64,000 bases of DNA. It comes from Chitinophagaceae bacterium. Its GTDB lineage: Bacteria > Bacteroidota > Bacteroidia > Chitinophagales > Chitinophagaceae. The position numbers and the translations under genes are program-made. Below are positions 26,824 to 33,947 of the stretch, piece after piece (the stretch's first letter is position 1; the number at the start of each line of letters is the position of its first letter). The stretch lies in NCBI GenBank assembly GCA_019752045.1, contig JAIEMP010000008.1, positions 1-64,000 of the forward strand, read 5' to 3'. The notes beneath the pieces are model-generated. The model saw nothing but the letters and a program-made list of their open reading frames with translations. It had not been told where the DNA came from and searched no databases.

Positions 26824-27276
26824 TTAAACCTTTCTTTGAATTATAAATGCATTGTATTTACCGCTGTTCGATGGATCAAATATTACTTCTTCTAACTGGC
26901 CATCAATTTCCTGGATTGCTGTAATACGGAAATCCTTTCTGAACTCGGTATAATAGGTTTTAAGAATCCGCTGATATACAGCTGTTCTAAGAGCTGTACT
27001 TCCCATAAATGAAATCTTTACATCAGGCTTTTCAAGTGTAAAATCTTTAATGATATGAATAACAGTTGAAAGCACTTTGATAATATCGCCATTATTCGAA
27101 ACAGCCCTGTCGCTGATTACTCCTTCTTTTATAACATCTCCAAAACCAAGATTGTAAAACCCGGGAACAGCAAGCGGTACAAACTCAACGATCTTCTCAA
27201 TGTTCGTTCGGCCACGACTGGTAAAGCGGTAACGGGCAGCTTCTTCTTTGTTGTATAAATAAGGTGTTTTGCTCAT
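26824..27276 (-). CDS. Hypothetical protein (DUF6934-like)
   Basis: This 150-aa soluble protein has the pattern NNGDIIKVLSTVIHIIKDF, then VKISFMGSTALRTAVYQRIL, which resembles the DUF6934 family seen in many Bacteroidota accessory regions. A beta-rich N-terminal part (YRFTSRGRTNIEKIVEF) precedes it. No catalytic motif is obvious. It is divergent from the C-M-R operon, with the operator region between them, and may be one of its regulated neighbours or unrelated cargo. Confidence 0.6.
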   Translation of the reverse strand: MSKTPYLYNKEEAARYRFTSRGRTNIEKIVEFVPLAVPGFYNLGFGDVIKEGVISDRAVSNNGDIIKVLSTVIHIIKDFTLEKPDVKISFMGSTALRTAVYQRILKTYYTEFRKDFRITAIQEIDGQLEEVIFDPSNSGKYNAFIIQRKV

Positions 27277-27346
27277 GCAGATTGTAAAATAGAAAATCCG
27301 TATAGTAAAAGCAATAGACAGTTTGATTTTCGGAGTGAAAGAAAAC

Positions 27347-27377
27347 GTGACTTAAAGGCAAATGTACTTTACGTCAC
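27347..27377 (+). promoter_or_regulatory. Palindromic operator of the controller gene
   Basis: GTGACTTAAAG (27347-27357) and CTTTACGTCAC (27367-27377) form an inverted repeat with one mismatch and a 9-nt spacer. It lies 6 nt before a TACTATTG -7-like box (27384-27391), so it overlaps the -33 region. This is the layout of controller-protein (C box) autoregulation in restriction-modification systems. The box ends 5 nt before ATG 27397, so the mRNA may be leaderless, as is known for several C genes. Confidence 0.65.
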
Positions 27378-27396
27378 ATGTTATACTATTGTTTTC

Positions 27397-27636
27397 ATGG
27401 ACATGAAAACCAAAATCGGTTTGCGAATAAAGGAATTACGCACCGATCAAAATCTCACACAGGAAGAAGTTGCATGGAAAGCAGAGGTAGATAGAACATT
27501 TATGAACCACGTGGAAAATGGTAAACGCAATGTTTCTGTTGATACACTTACAAAAATTATCTGCAGCGGGTTAGAAACAAGCTTCAAAGATTTTTTTCAC
27601 ACTGAACTATTTAACGGAAAAAGGAAAACTAAATGA
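27397..27636 (+). CDS. XRE-type controller (C) protein of the RM system
   Basis: The 79-aa protein is a single helix-turn-helix domain: IGLRIKELRTDQNLTQEEVA, then the recognition helix around VDRTFMNHVENGKRNVSVDTL. This size and fold match C proteins, which delay and limit nuclease expression. An operator-like palindrome lies just upstream. Its stop overlaps the methylase start by 4 nt (ATGA), so the two are translationally coupled. A different MDMK start at the second ATG is possible. Confidence 0.85.
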   Translation: MDMKTKIGLRIKELRTDQNLTQEEVAWKAEVDRTFMNHVENGKRNVSVDTLTKIICSGLETSFKDFFHTELFNGKRKTK

Positions 27637-28913
27637 AAGTAATTGAAAAGCCATCGCTGGTCGATTCAAAAATCTATATCGTTGCCGATAAACTCTGGAA
27701 GGTAGCATTGTTTGGTCCGGATAATTTTCAAGCGGCTGTAATCAGTCATTACGTAAAAACAAAAAACAAAAAGCTAAAGAAGTCAGCTATTGGGTTTGCA
27801 AAGGAGTTGCTGACAGGATATGGTGAAGAAGATGAAGTTTCCAATGTTGTAGCTGAACAAGCATTACAATATTTAATAAAATTTAATGTTGATATACCAT
27901 TCCCCACACCTGCGAAACCTAAGTTTAAATTCATTGACCTCTTTGCAGGAATTGGAGGCTTTAGGTTGGCTATGCAAAATTTAGGAGGTGAATGTGTGTT
28001 TTCATCTGAATGGGATAAGGAAGCTCAAAAAACATACTATGCAAACTTTGGTGAAATTCCCTTCGGTGATATAACTAAAGAAGAAACGAAAAAATGGATT
28101 CCAAAAGAGTTTGATGTTCTCTGTGCAGGGTTTCCATGTCAGGCATTTTCAATTGCCGGGAAAAGGGGAGGATTCAATGATACAAGAGGAACTTTATTTT
28201 ATGATGTTGCTGAAATAATCAAAAGACATAAGCCTAAGGCGGTTTTTTTAGAAAATGTAAAGGGCCTGGCAAGTCATGATAAAGGGAGAACTCTTGCAAC
28301 TATATTAAATGTGTTACGAGAAGATCTTAAATATTATGTTCCCGAACCTGAAATAGTTAATGCAAAATATTTTGGAGTACCGCAAAACAGAGAACGGATT
28401 TTTATAGTTGCTTTCAGAAAAGATATGGGCGTTGATAAGTTTAAATACCCTGAACAGAAAAAAGTTACCGCTGCGGTTGAAGATATTCTTGAGAAGAAAA
28501 TAGTCAATACTAAATACTACATGTCCACTCAGTATTTTAAAACATTGGTGGAACATAAAGCTCGCCATGAAAGTAAAGGCAATGGATTTGGCTATGAAAT
28601 TTTAAATAAAGAAGGAGTTGCAAATGCAATCGTAGTTGGTGGAATGGGACGTGAACGGAATCTCGTTATTGACAAGCGATTAAAAGATTTTACACCAACT
28701 ACTAAAATTAAAGGGGTTGTTAACCGAGAGGGAGTTAGGAGATTAACGCCAAGAGAATGTGCAAGACTTCAGGGCTTTCCCGATTGGTATAAAGTTGAAG
28801 GTGTTGTCTCAGATGCTTCCGCCTATAAACAATTTGGAAATTCTGTAGCAGTGCCTGCTATCCAGGCAACAGCAGAATTAGTAATTGAAAAAATTCAAAA
28901 ACACCTTAAATAA
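27633..28913 (+). CDS. DNA (cytosine-5-)-methyltransferase, HpaII-type
   Basis: The methylase modifies the cytosine of the recognition site and protects the host from the partner nuclease. C5-MTase motifs: I IDLFAGIGGFR (from 101), IV AGFPCQAFS with catalytic Cys169, VI FLENVKG, VIII FGVPQNRERIF and X QFGNSVAVPAI. The target-recognition region lies between VIII and X. About 95 N-terminal residues precede motif I, which is longer than in the simplest family members and has no clear known domain. The next gene starts 5 nt downstream and encodes the nuclease. Confidence 0.95.
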   Translation: MKVIEKPSLVDSKIYIVADKLWKVALFGPDNFQAAVISHYVKTKNKKLKKSAIGFAKELLTGYGEEDEVSNVVAEQALQYLIKFNVDIPFPTPAKPKFKFIDLFAGIGGFRLAMQNLGGECVFSSEWDKEAQKTYYANFGEIPFGDITKEETKKWIPKEFDVLCAGFPCQAFSIAGKRGGFNDTRGTLFYDVAEIIKRHKPKAVFLENVKGLASHDKGRTLATILNVLREDLKYYVPEPEIVNAKYFGVPQNRERIFIVAFRKDMGVDKFKYPEQKKVTAAVEDILEKKIVNTKYYMSTQYFKTLVEHKARHESKGNGFGYEILNKEGVANAIVVGGMGRERNLVIDKRLKDFTPTTKIKGVVNREGVRRLTPRECARLQGFPDWYKVEGVVSDASAYKQFGNSVAVPAIQATAELVIEKIQKHLK

Positions 28914-28918
28914 ATTTA

Positions 28919-29995
28919 ATGGCACTAACTGGAAATAAAGGCGAGTGGAGTGAAATATACGCATTGTTCAAACTTTTGGGCGAGACAAATCTTTTTGCAG
29001 GCGATGCTGATTTGAATAAAGTTGAAAATTTATTCTATCCAATTATAAAAATAATCAGGAACGAAACTGGTGGTAATTATGAATATGAAATTGCTGGTGA
29101 TTTGGTTGTGATTTCTGGAGGAAATGAAAAACTGAGGATTCCAGTTAAAACATTTTCTGAGCAAGCCGTTAAGCTACTCTCAAAAATAAAAGGATCAACA
29201 GGAGTTTTTAGCATTCCAGAAACTGAAGCATTTATGAGTTCTGTAAACTGCGGAACTCTAAAAGCAAAGTCTACGTCAAAATCTGATATTAGAATTGTTA
29301 TTCATGATCAAAGAATCAATCAAACAGCAGAATTAGGATTTAGTATAAAATCACAACTAGGCGGCGATTCTACACTTTTAAATGCAGGAAAGACAACAAA
29401 TTTCGTTTATCAAATATTAGGATTCAAAGGCTCTGCTTCTGAAATTAAAAGAATCAATGCAATTGATACAAAAAGTAAAATCAAAGACCGCCTTGAAGAA
29501 GTGAAAAAACTTGGTGGCAAGCTGGAATTTTTATCTCTTGAGCAAGATATTTTTAAAAATAATTTAATTCTTATTGACAGTTTACTTCCAAACATTTTAG
29601 CAGAAGTAATAAAGCAATTCTTCACAAGCAATTTAAGTACCATTTATGCACTTGCAAGTGAAATAAGTTTAAGAAATCCGCTCGATTATGACACTCAGTT
29701 CTCTCATTCTTTTTACGAGTATAAAATTAAACGATTTTTAACTGATGTTGCTCTTGGAATGATGCCTTCAAAAGTTTGGGGAGGAGTCTATGATACAACA
29801 GGAGGTTTCTTAATTGTAAAAGACAATGGGGATGTCCTTTGCTATCATATTTACAACAGAAACCAGTTTGAAGATTATTTATTTCATAATACAAAACTTG
29901 AAACTGCAAGCAGTTCAAGACATATGTTCGGAAAAGTTTATCAAGAGGAAGGAAACAATTTCTTCAAACTTAATTTGCAAATAAGATTTATATAA
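28919..29995 (+). CDS. HpaII-family type II restriction endonuclease
   Basis: The 358-aa protein starts MALTGNKGEWSEIYALFKLL, the opening of the HpaII nuclease family, and continues with AKSTSKSDIRIVIHD and AELGFSIKSQLGGDSTLLNAG, both conserved in it. The length equals that usual for HpaII. The expected target is CCGG, by family, not shown by this sequence. It is the last gene of the C-M-R operon and follows the methylase by 5 nt. By eye the stretch is more AT-rich than the flanks, consistent with transfer. Confidence 0.85.
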   Translation: MALTGNKGEWSEIYALFKLLGETNLFAGDADLNKVENLFYPIIKIIRNETGGNYEYEIAGDLVVISGGNEKLRIPVKTFSEQAVKLLSKIKGSTGVFSIPETEAFMSSVNCGTLKAKSTSKSDIRIVIHDQRINQTAELGFSIKSQLGGDSTLLNAGKTTNFVYQILGFKGSASEIKRINAIDTKSKIKDRLEEVKKLGGKLEFLSLEQDIFKNNLILIDSLLPNILAEVIKQFFTSNLSTIYALASEISLRNPLDYDTQFSHSFYEYKIKRFLTDVALGMMPSKVWGGVYDTTGGFLIVKDNGDVLCYHIYNRNQFEDYLFHNTKLETASSSRHMFGKVYQEEGNNFFKLNLQIRFI

Positions 29996-30001
29996 AATAC
30001 A

Positions 30002-30178
30002 ATGAAATATCTAAACACTCAATATGACGAAAGATCTGTTTGCTATAGTATTCTTTCGGAACAATCCTTAGAAGATTATATCTCACTTGTTGGAACGGCC
30101 TATGATGCACAAGGTTTCTTCTCAGGCGTGCTCCTGCAAGGAACTCGCCGCGTAATACCAGATTGCCCGCCTCTATGA
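30002..30178 (+). pseudogene. Truncated ORF, N-terminal fragment (58 aa)
   Basis: The frame starts MKYLNTQYDERSVCYSILSE and continues QSLEDYISLVGTAYDAQG before the sequence changes character at FFSGV. The segment SLEDYISLVGTAYDAQG resembles the N-terminal region of DGQR/DndB-like proteins of Bacteroidota defence loci, where a GG-x-x-GQR segment follows. Here the homology is cut exactly where a REP-like hairpin begins (30125). The ORF lies 6 nt after the nuclease gene stop. The assignment is uncertain. Confidence 0.5.
30125..30149. repeat. REP-like hairpin, copy 1
   Basis: GGCGTGCTCCTGCAAGGAAC followed by TCGCC folds into a short stem (GGCG/CGCC with TCCTTGC-like arms). Its reverse complement matches the element at 31639-31664 at about 18 of 25 positions, so the two are an inverted pair about 1.5 kb apart. 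The element truncates the 58-aa ORF. Confidence 0.55.
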
Positions 30179-30668
30179 TTCGGTCGCACAGGCTTCACCA
30201 AACAACAAGGCTCACAATAACAGCTTCCTTGGGTTATTTATTCTTATTAAAGAAATTCTGATCAATCAATCAAACCCTTTATTCCACCTAAAATATTTAT
30301 AACCAACCACTTAAACCATATTCTGCAGGCTCTTGAACAATCTCAACAGTCTCTTGAACAATGTCTGCACTGTCTTTATTGCATTTTGCACTGCCTTTAT
30401 TACATACTACACTCAGTGGAGCAATAGCTGCAGGAACTTTAGTAATAGCTGCAAATTATTTACTCATATATGCAATGCCTTTTTTTCATGCTGCACTGTC
30501 TTTATTGCATTCTGAAATCGCTTGAACGATATCTACAAAGGCTTGGAGTAAAACTAAAATCAATTTTATAAATGCAAAAGGCATATCCCGCAAAGTAGTA
30601 TTGCAAAAAAAACCTATACATACTACTTTAAAGCTTCATTTTATCTTAATCATTTAAAACACTTTATC
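30179..30668. other. Gene-free stretch with three 19-mer repeats
   Basis: TGCACTGTCTTTATTGCAT occurs at 30366-30384 and 30492-30510, and a variant TGCACTGCCTTTATTACAT at 30387-30405 (21-nt period to the first copy). The stretch also contains GAACAATcTCaaca-like repeats at 30335-30360. Short Ala-rich open frames on the minus strand have no start codon and stop in both directions. I see nothing I would call a gene. Confidence 0.6.
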
Positions 30669-31577
30669 ATGGACTCAAGAAAAGAAGCGAAACTCAGTAT
30701 GTATAATGTAGTACTCACACACATTGAAGCAAACAATGCAATTGCTGCATCAGTTCCTGCATTTGCAGCAGCAGCAACAACACTCCGTACTATCTACAAC
30801 AACATTGTGCAGGCAGCTCAGCAGGAAACACTTGCCATCACCGGTATTACAATCGATAAAACAGAAGCACGCCTTGCACTTTGTAATGAAGCAGCGCAAA
30901 TTGCAGCAGCCATTTTTGCTTATGCATCTTCCATTTCAAACAATGAACTAAAACAGCAGGTGAACTATCCCGTATCAAAATTGCGAAACACAAATGACGA
31001 ATTATTAATTCCCGTTTGCAATAATATTTCTGAAATAGCCATAGCAAACCAGGCCAACCTTACTACTTATGGAATAACTGCAACAACCATCAGCGATTTT
31101 GGCACCAGTATAGAAGATTATCAGGAACTCATTCCCAATCCACGAAATGCAGTATCAAGCCGTTCAGCAGTTCGTACATCCATTACCAATTTATTTAAAG
31201 AAAGCGATGCTGTTTTAAAAAATCAAATGGATAAATTGGCATTGCAGTTCAAAACAACCGAAGAAGAATTTTATAATACCTATAAAAACAACCGCATCAT
31301 TTTAGATGCAGCAACATTCAACACACAAGCATCAGGAACAATAACCGATAGTGAAACAAATCTTCCCGTTGCTTCAGTTGCAGTTCAAGTCATCGGACAA
31401 TCATACACAACAACATCAAACGCAAACGGAGTATACACAGTAAAAATTCCCGTACCGGGAACCTATAATATCAGTTTCTCTGTTGGAGGTTATAACAACA
31501 AAACACAAACAGGAGTAGTTGTAACACTCGGTCAATCCACAGCACTCAATATCCAACTCGTACCATTGCCTGCTTAA
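30669..31577 (+). CDS. Protein with helical N-domain and carboxypeptidase-regulatory-like C-domain
   Basis: The 302-aa protein starts MDSRKEAKLSMYNVVLTHIE and has about 215 residues of amphipathic, Ala/Ile/Thr-rich helix without a signal peptide. The last 85 residues form a CarboxypepD_reg-like beta-sandwich (ASGTITDSETNLPVASVAV, TTTSNANGVYTVKIP, YNISFSVGGY). This combination without a visible export signal is unusual, since such beta-sandwiches normally occur in exported proteins. A strong terminator follows the gene. Family and function unknown to me. Confidence 0.75.
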   Translation: MDSRKEAKLSMYNVVLTHIEANNAIAASVPAFAAAATTLRTIYNNIVQAAQQETLAITGITIDKTEARLALCNEAAQIAAAIFAYASSISNNELKQQVNYPVSKLRNTNDELLIPVCNNISEIAIANQANLTTYGITATTISDFGTSIEDYQELIPNPRNAVSSRSAVRTSITNLFKESDAVLKNQMDKLALQFKTTEEEFYNTYKNNRIILDAATFNTQASGTITDSETNLPVASVAVQVIGQSYTTTSNANGVYTVKIPVPGTYNISFSVGGYNNKTQTGVVVTLGQSTALNIQLVPLPA

Positions 31578-31602
31578 GATATAAACACATCATTCATAAA
31601 AT

Positions 31603-31626
31603 AGCCGGTTCATCACCGGCTTTTTT
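31603..31626 (+). terminator. Rho-independent terminator of the 302-aa gene
   Basis: AGCCGGT (31603-31609), loop TCATC, ACCGGCT (31615-31621) and a run of T follow the stop at 31577. A 7-bp stem with a T-tail is a textbook intrinsic terminator. Confidence 0.85.
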
Positions 31627-31638
31627 ATTTTCTTCTAA

Positions 31639-31664
31639 GGCGAGTTTCTTGCAATGGATTCGCC
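31639..31664. repeat. REP-like hairpin, copy 2
   Basis: GGCGAGTTTCTTGCAATGGA followed by TTCGCC matches the reverse complement of 30125-30149 at both ends (GGCGAGTTyCTTGCA). It lies just after the terminator of the 302-aa gene, so the inverted pair brackets that gene. Confidence 0.55.
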
Positions 31665-31913
31665 GTCATGAAATAAACTTCCCTTAGCGCAAGATCCCAT
31701 AGCTATCGGATTCAAACTGCATCTCATTCAGTTTACGGTAGAGGCCGTTGTTGCTCATGAGTTGTATGTAGCATATTTAGTGAATGGTATTGAGAAGAAA
31801 GAAAGATGATTTTAAATCCCGGGATTTTCTGCAGAAGACCTCGTGCTGCAGGAAAGGTTTTCTAAAAGCTGTTAAATTTAGTAGCTTGTAATTGCATCCA
31901 TTCATGAAACTGA
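31665..31913. other. Gene-free stretch with palindromes and an ABC gene relic
   Basis: The stretch contains an ATCC...GGAT palindrome near 31694-31710, the ABC-exporter relic at 31712-31765, an AAATCCCGGGATTT palindrome near 31814-31827 and a CTGCAG-centred hairpin near 31828-31858. No tRNA-like or coding structure is visible. Confidence 0.55.
31712..31765 (-). pseudogene. Relic of the ABC exporter 3' end (54 nt)
   Basis: All 54 nt are identical to 32917-32970 in the larger ABC-tail fragment and differ at several positions from the functional gene (the matching part at 33997-34050). In the minus frame the segment encodes [18 protein letters not shown]. It is therefore a copy of the same foreign allele as the larger fragment. 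Confidence 0.85.
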
Positions 31914-31919
31914 TTGATT

Positions 31920-32759
31920 ATGAAAAAAGAACTGATTGCCGAAATGTTCGGTCAATTTGAAAGTGCCTGTTATGAGTACAAGGGTATTGAATGCTGGAGT
32001 GCAAGAGAGCTGCAGGAAGTATTTAATTACAGCGAATGGCGGAATTTTCAGAAGGTAATTGACAAGGCAATAACCGCCTGTGAATCATCAGGAGAAAAGA
32101 AGGCTGATCATTTTGTTGAATTCAACAAAATGATCGACTTGGCAAAAGGTGCTCAACGTGAAATTGACGATATCGCTCTAACCCGTTATGCCTGTTACTT
32201 GGTAGCCCAGAATGGTGATCCCTCAAAACCATCGATAGCATTTGCACAAACTTATTTTGCTGTGCAAACCCGAAAGCAGGAAATTATTGAACAGCGGTTG
32301 CTGGATGTGGCCCGTGTAGGTGCCCGTGAAAAACTGAGTAAGAGTGAAAAGAAACTGTCGGGTTTAATTTATGAACGAGGTGTGGATGAAAAGGGATTTG
32401 CATTGATTCGTTCGAAGGGCGACCAGGCTTTGTTTGGTGGTTTCAGCACCAATGATATGAAAAAGAAACTGGGTGTACCAGCAACGAGACCACTTACTGA
32501 TTTTCTGCCCACTCTTACAATTAAGGCCAAAGATTTTGCAACAGAGCTTACCAGTCATAAAGTTACGGAGAAAGATCTGAAAGGTGAACAGGCTATAAGT
32601 AAAGAGCACGTTGAAAATAATGTTGCTGTTCGAAAAATGCTGAAGGAAAGAGGCGTTTTGCCAGAGCAATTACCAGTTGCGGAAGATGTGAAGAAGCTGC
32701 AACTCAAGTTAGAGGGCGATGAGAAAAAGATATTGAAGGATGTGAAGAAGAAAAAATAA
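31920..32759 (+). CDS. dinD: DNA-damage-inducible protein D (DinD)
   Basis: The 279-aa protein (ATG 31920; the longer frame starts with TTG) begins MKKELIAEMFGQFESACYE, continues with IECWSARELQEVFNYSEWRNF and QREIDDIALTRYACYLVAQNGDPSK, the DinD signature. In E. coli DinD is SOS-induced and inhibits RecA filament function. The C-terminal part is long, Lys-rich and coiled. The gene is bracketed by the two ABC-exporter tail relics, so it looks like cargo of an inserted segment. I see no obvious LexA site. Confidence 0.92.
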   Translation: MKKELIAEMFGQFESACYEYKGIECWSARELQEVFNYSEWRNFQKVIDKAITACESSGEKKADHFVEFNKMIDLAKGAQREIDDIALTRYACYLVAQNGDPSKPSIAFAQTYFAVQTRKQEIIEQRLLDVARVGAREKLSKSEKKLSGLIYERGVDEKGFALIRSKGDQALFGGFSTNDMKKKLGVPATRPLTDFLPTLTIKAKDFATELTSHKVTEKDLKGEQAISKEHVENNVAVRKMLKERGVLPEQLPVAEDVKKLQLKLEGDEKKILKDVKKKK

Positions 32760-33173
32760 AAGCAGTTTGCAGTTTCGACAATGCTCATGATGGGGCCACG
32801 GATGAACGCAGATAAACACAGATAGCATCTATCGTTCAGACCGGCGGAGCCGGGCCGACCGTAAACATTATTCTTCCATCTCTTCCACCCCCGGCGATTG
32901 TGTAACCACTCCAAACTCAAACTGCATCTCATTCAGTTTACGGTAGAGGCCGTTGTTGCTCATGAGTTGTGTATGAGTGCCGGCTTCGGTAACAATGCCT
33001 TTATCAATCACCACAATTTTATCGGCATTGCGGATGGTAGAGAGACGGTGTGCAATTACAAACGAAGTACGGAATGACGGGAGAAAGAGTTTCACATCTT
33101 ACTCCGCAATGCAGACAGGTGAAGGGTTGATCGTTCATTTTGAATTAAGACCTTCTTTTGTTTATTTTACCCA
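32760..33173. other. Gap holding the ABC-tail relic
   Basis: This stretch contains an inverted GC-rich segment (CCGGCGGAGCCGGGCCGACCG-like, 32841-32860), then the relic at 32872-33071. The last 100 nt (33072-33173) are unrelated to the exporter gene and probably form the leader of the toxin-like gene at 33174. Confidence 0.6.
32872..33071 (-). pseudogene. Relic of the ABC exporter 3' end (200 nt)
   Basis: This fragment encodes the last 66 residues of the exporter (from [17 protein letters not shown] to PGVEEMEE) with 100% amino acid identity to the intact gene at 33948-35849, exactly 1080 nt away. About 10 nucleotide differences are all synonymous. Homology stops at 33071 (upstream codons become unrelated), so the gene is only a tail. 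The synonymous-only divergence means the fragment came from a functional allele of a related strain. Confidence 0.9.
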
Positions 33174-33698
33174 ATGATGGGTTATTCGCAAATCTATGAA
33201 TCAACATCAGGTGGCTATGTATGGCTACACTCCCGGCATGGCCAGGATGAGTTGCACCAAAACCTGGAAGCTTGCCGTATACTTGCAGATCATGGATATA
33301 AGATTGAAATGTTGCCTACCTTTTCTGCTTTTGAAGTTGAATTAAGAAAGGAATTCCTGGAAGATGTTTTTGAATATAAAAATCCCGATATCCGAATTAA
33401 CCAACTGCATATTACTGATATAAAAACCCCCGATAAAATAAGAGCAATTAAGCAAGCTACCATTAACCGTTGTATTTACAGTTGTGCTCAACAAAAAGTA
33501 AAAATAGCCGTGCTAAACCTCGCCGGACAGGAGTATGCTATACAGGATATTAAGAAAGGTATTATTGGTGCGTTGCAGCCAGACCGGAATAAAAGTATTG
33601 AGGAGGTTTGGGTTATTACAAAACAGCAAAACCTCTTTATTGCTAAACGAACAATGGTTTTTGATGAAACGATTTATGAAATATTAGATACTCTTTAA
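33174..33698 (+). CDS. PD-(D/E)xK nuclease-like protein, CdiA-CT type
   Basis: The 174-aa protein opens with GGYVWLHSRHGQDELHQNLE and ACRILADHGYKIEMLP, the pattern seen in CdiA-type toxin nuclease domains (E-x2-N-x3-A-x2-LA-x2-GY). A PD-x(n)-(D/E)xK core follows: NPDIRINQLHITDIKTP. It lies between two copies of the ABC-exporter tail, so it is probably cargo. A toxin domain without an exporter-borne N-terminus and without a visible immunity gene suggests an orphan module; ordinary intracellular nuclease is the alternative. Confidence 0.6.
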   Translation: MMGYSQIYESTSGGYVWLHSRHGQDELHQNLEACRILADHGYKIEMLPTFSAFEVELRKEFLEDVFEYKNPDIRINQLHITDIKTPDKIRAIKQATINRCIYSCAQQKVKIAVLNLAGQEYAIQDIKKGIIGALQPDRNKSIEEVWVITKQQNLFIAKRTMVFDETIYEILDTL

Positions 33699-33947
33699 AA
33701 CAGACAGGACGTTAACCCGTTAGAGTTAACGCCCTGCTGCGTAGGCTCCGGGCCGCAACCCAAAGCAATACAAAACTATAAAAAATTTATCGTTTTACAA
33801 ATTGCCCCGTCATTTTTTTTCTTGTTGAAAGGCTTGCAATTTGTCGTAAAATTTTGAATTCCAGCCTTCCTGACAATGAGGTTCGCAATGAAGAACAAAT
33901 AAAGAATTCGTTCCTACAGGTAAGAAGTGTATCAAAAATCAAAACAT
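33699..33947. other. Gap with a GTTAAC-centred inverted repeat
   Basis: A near-perfect hairpin (aggaCGTTAAC ... GTTAACGccct) spans about 33707-33736, just after the toxin-like gene stop, with no T-run. The rest of the gap shows nothing I can name. Confidence 0.5.

Noticed and set aside
30333-30515. 60-codon ORF rich in CTVFIAF repeats
   Set aside because: It is a read-through of the 19-mer repeats, has no start context and no stop-to-stop conservation.
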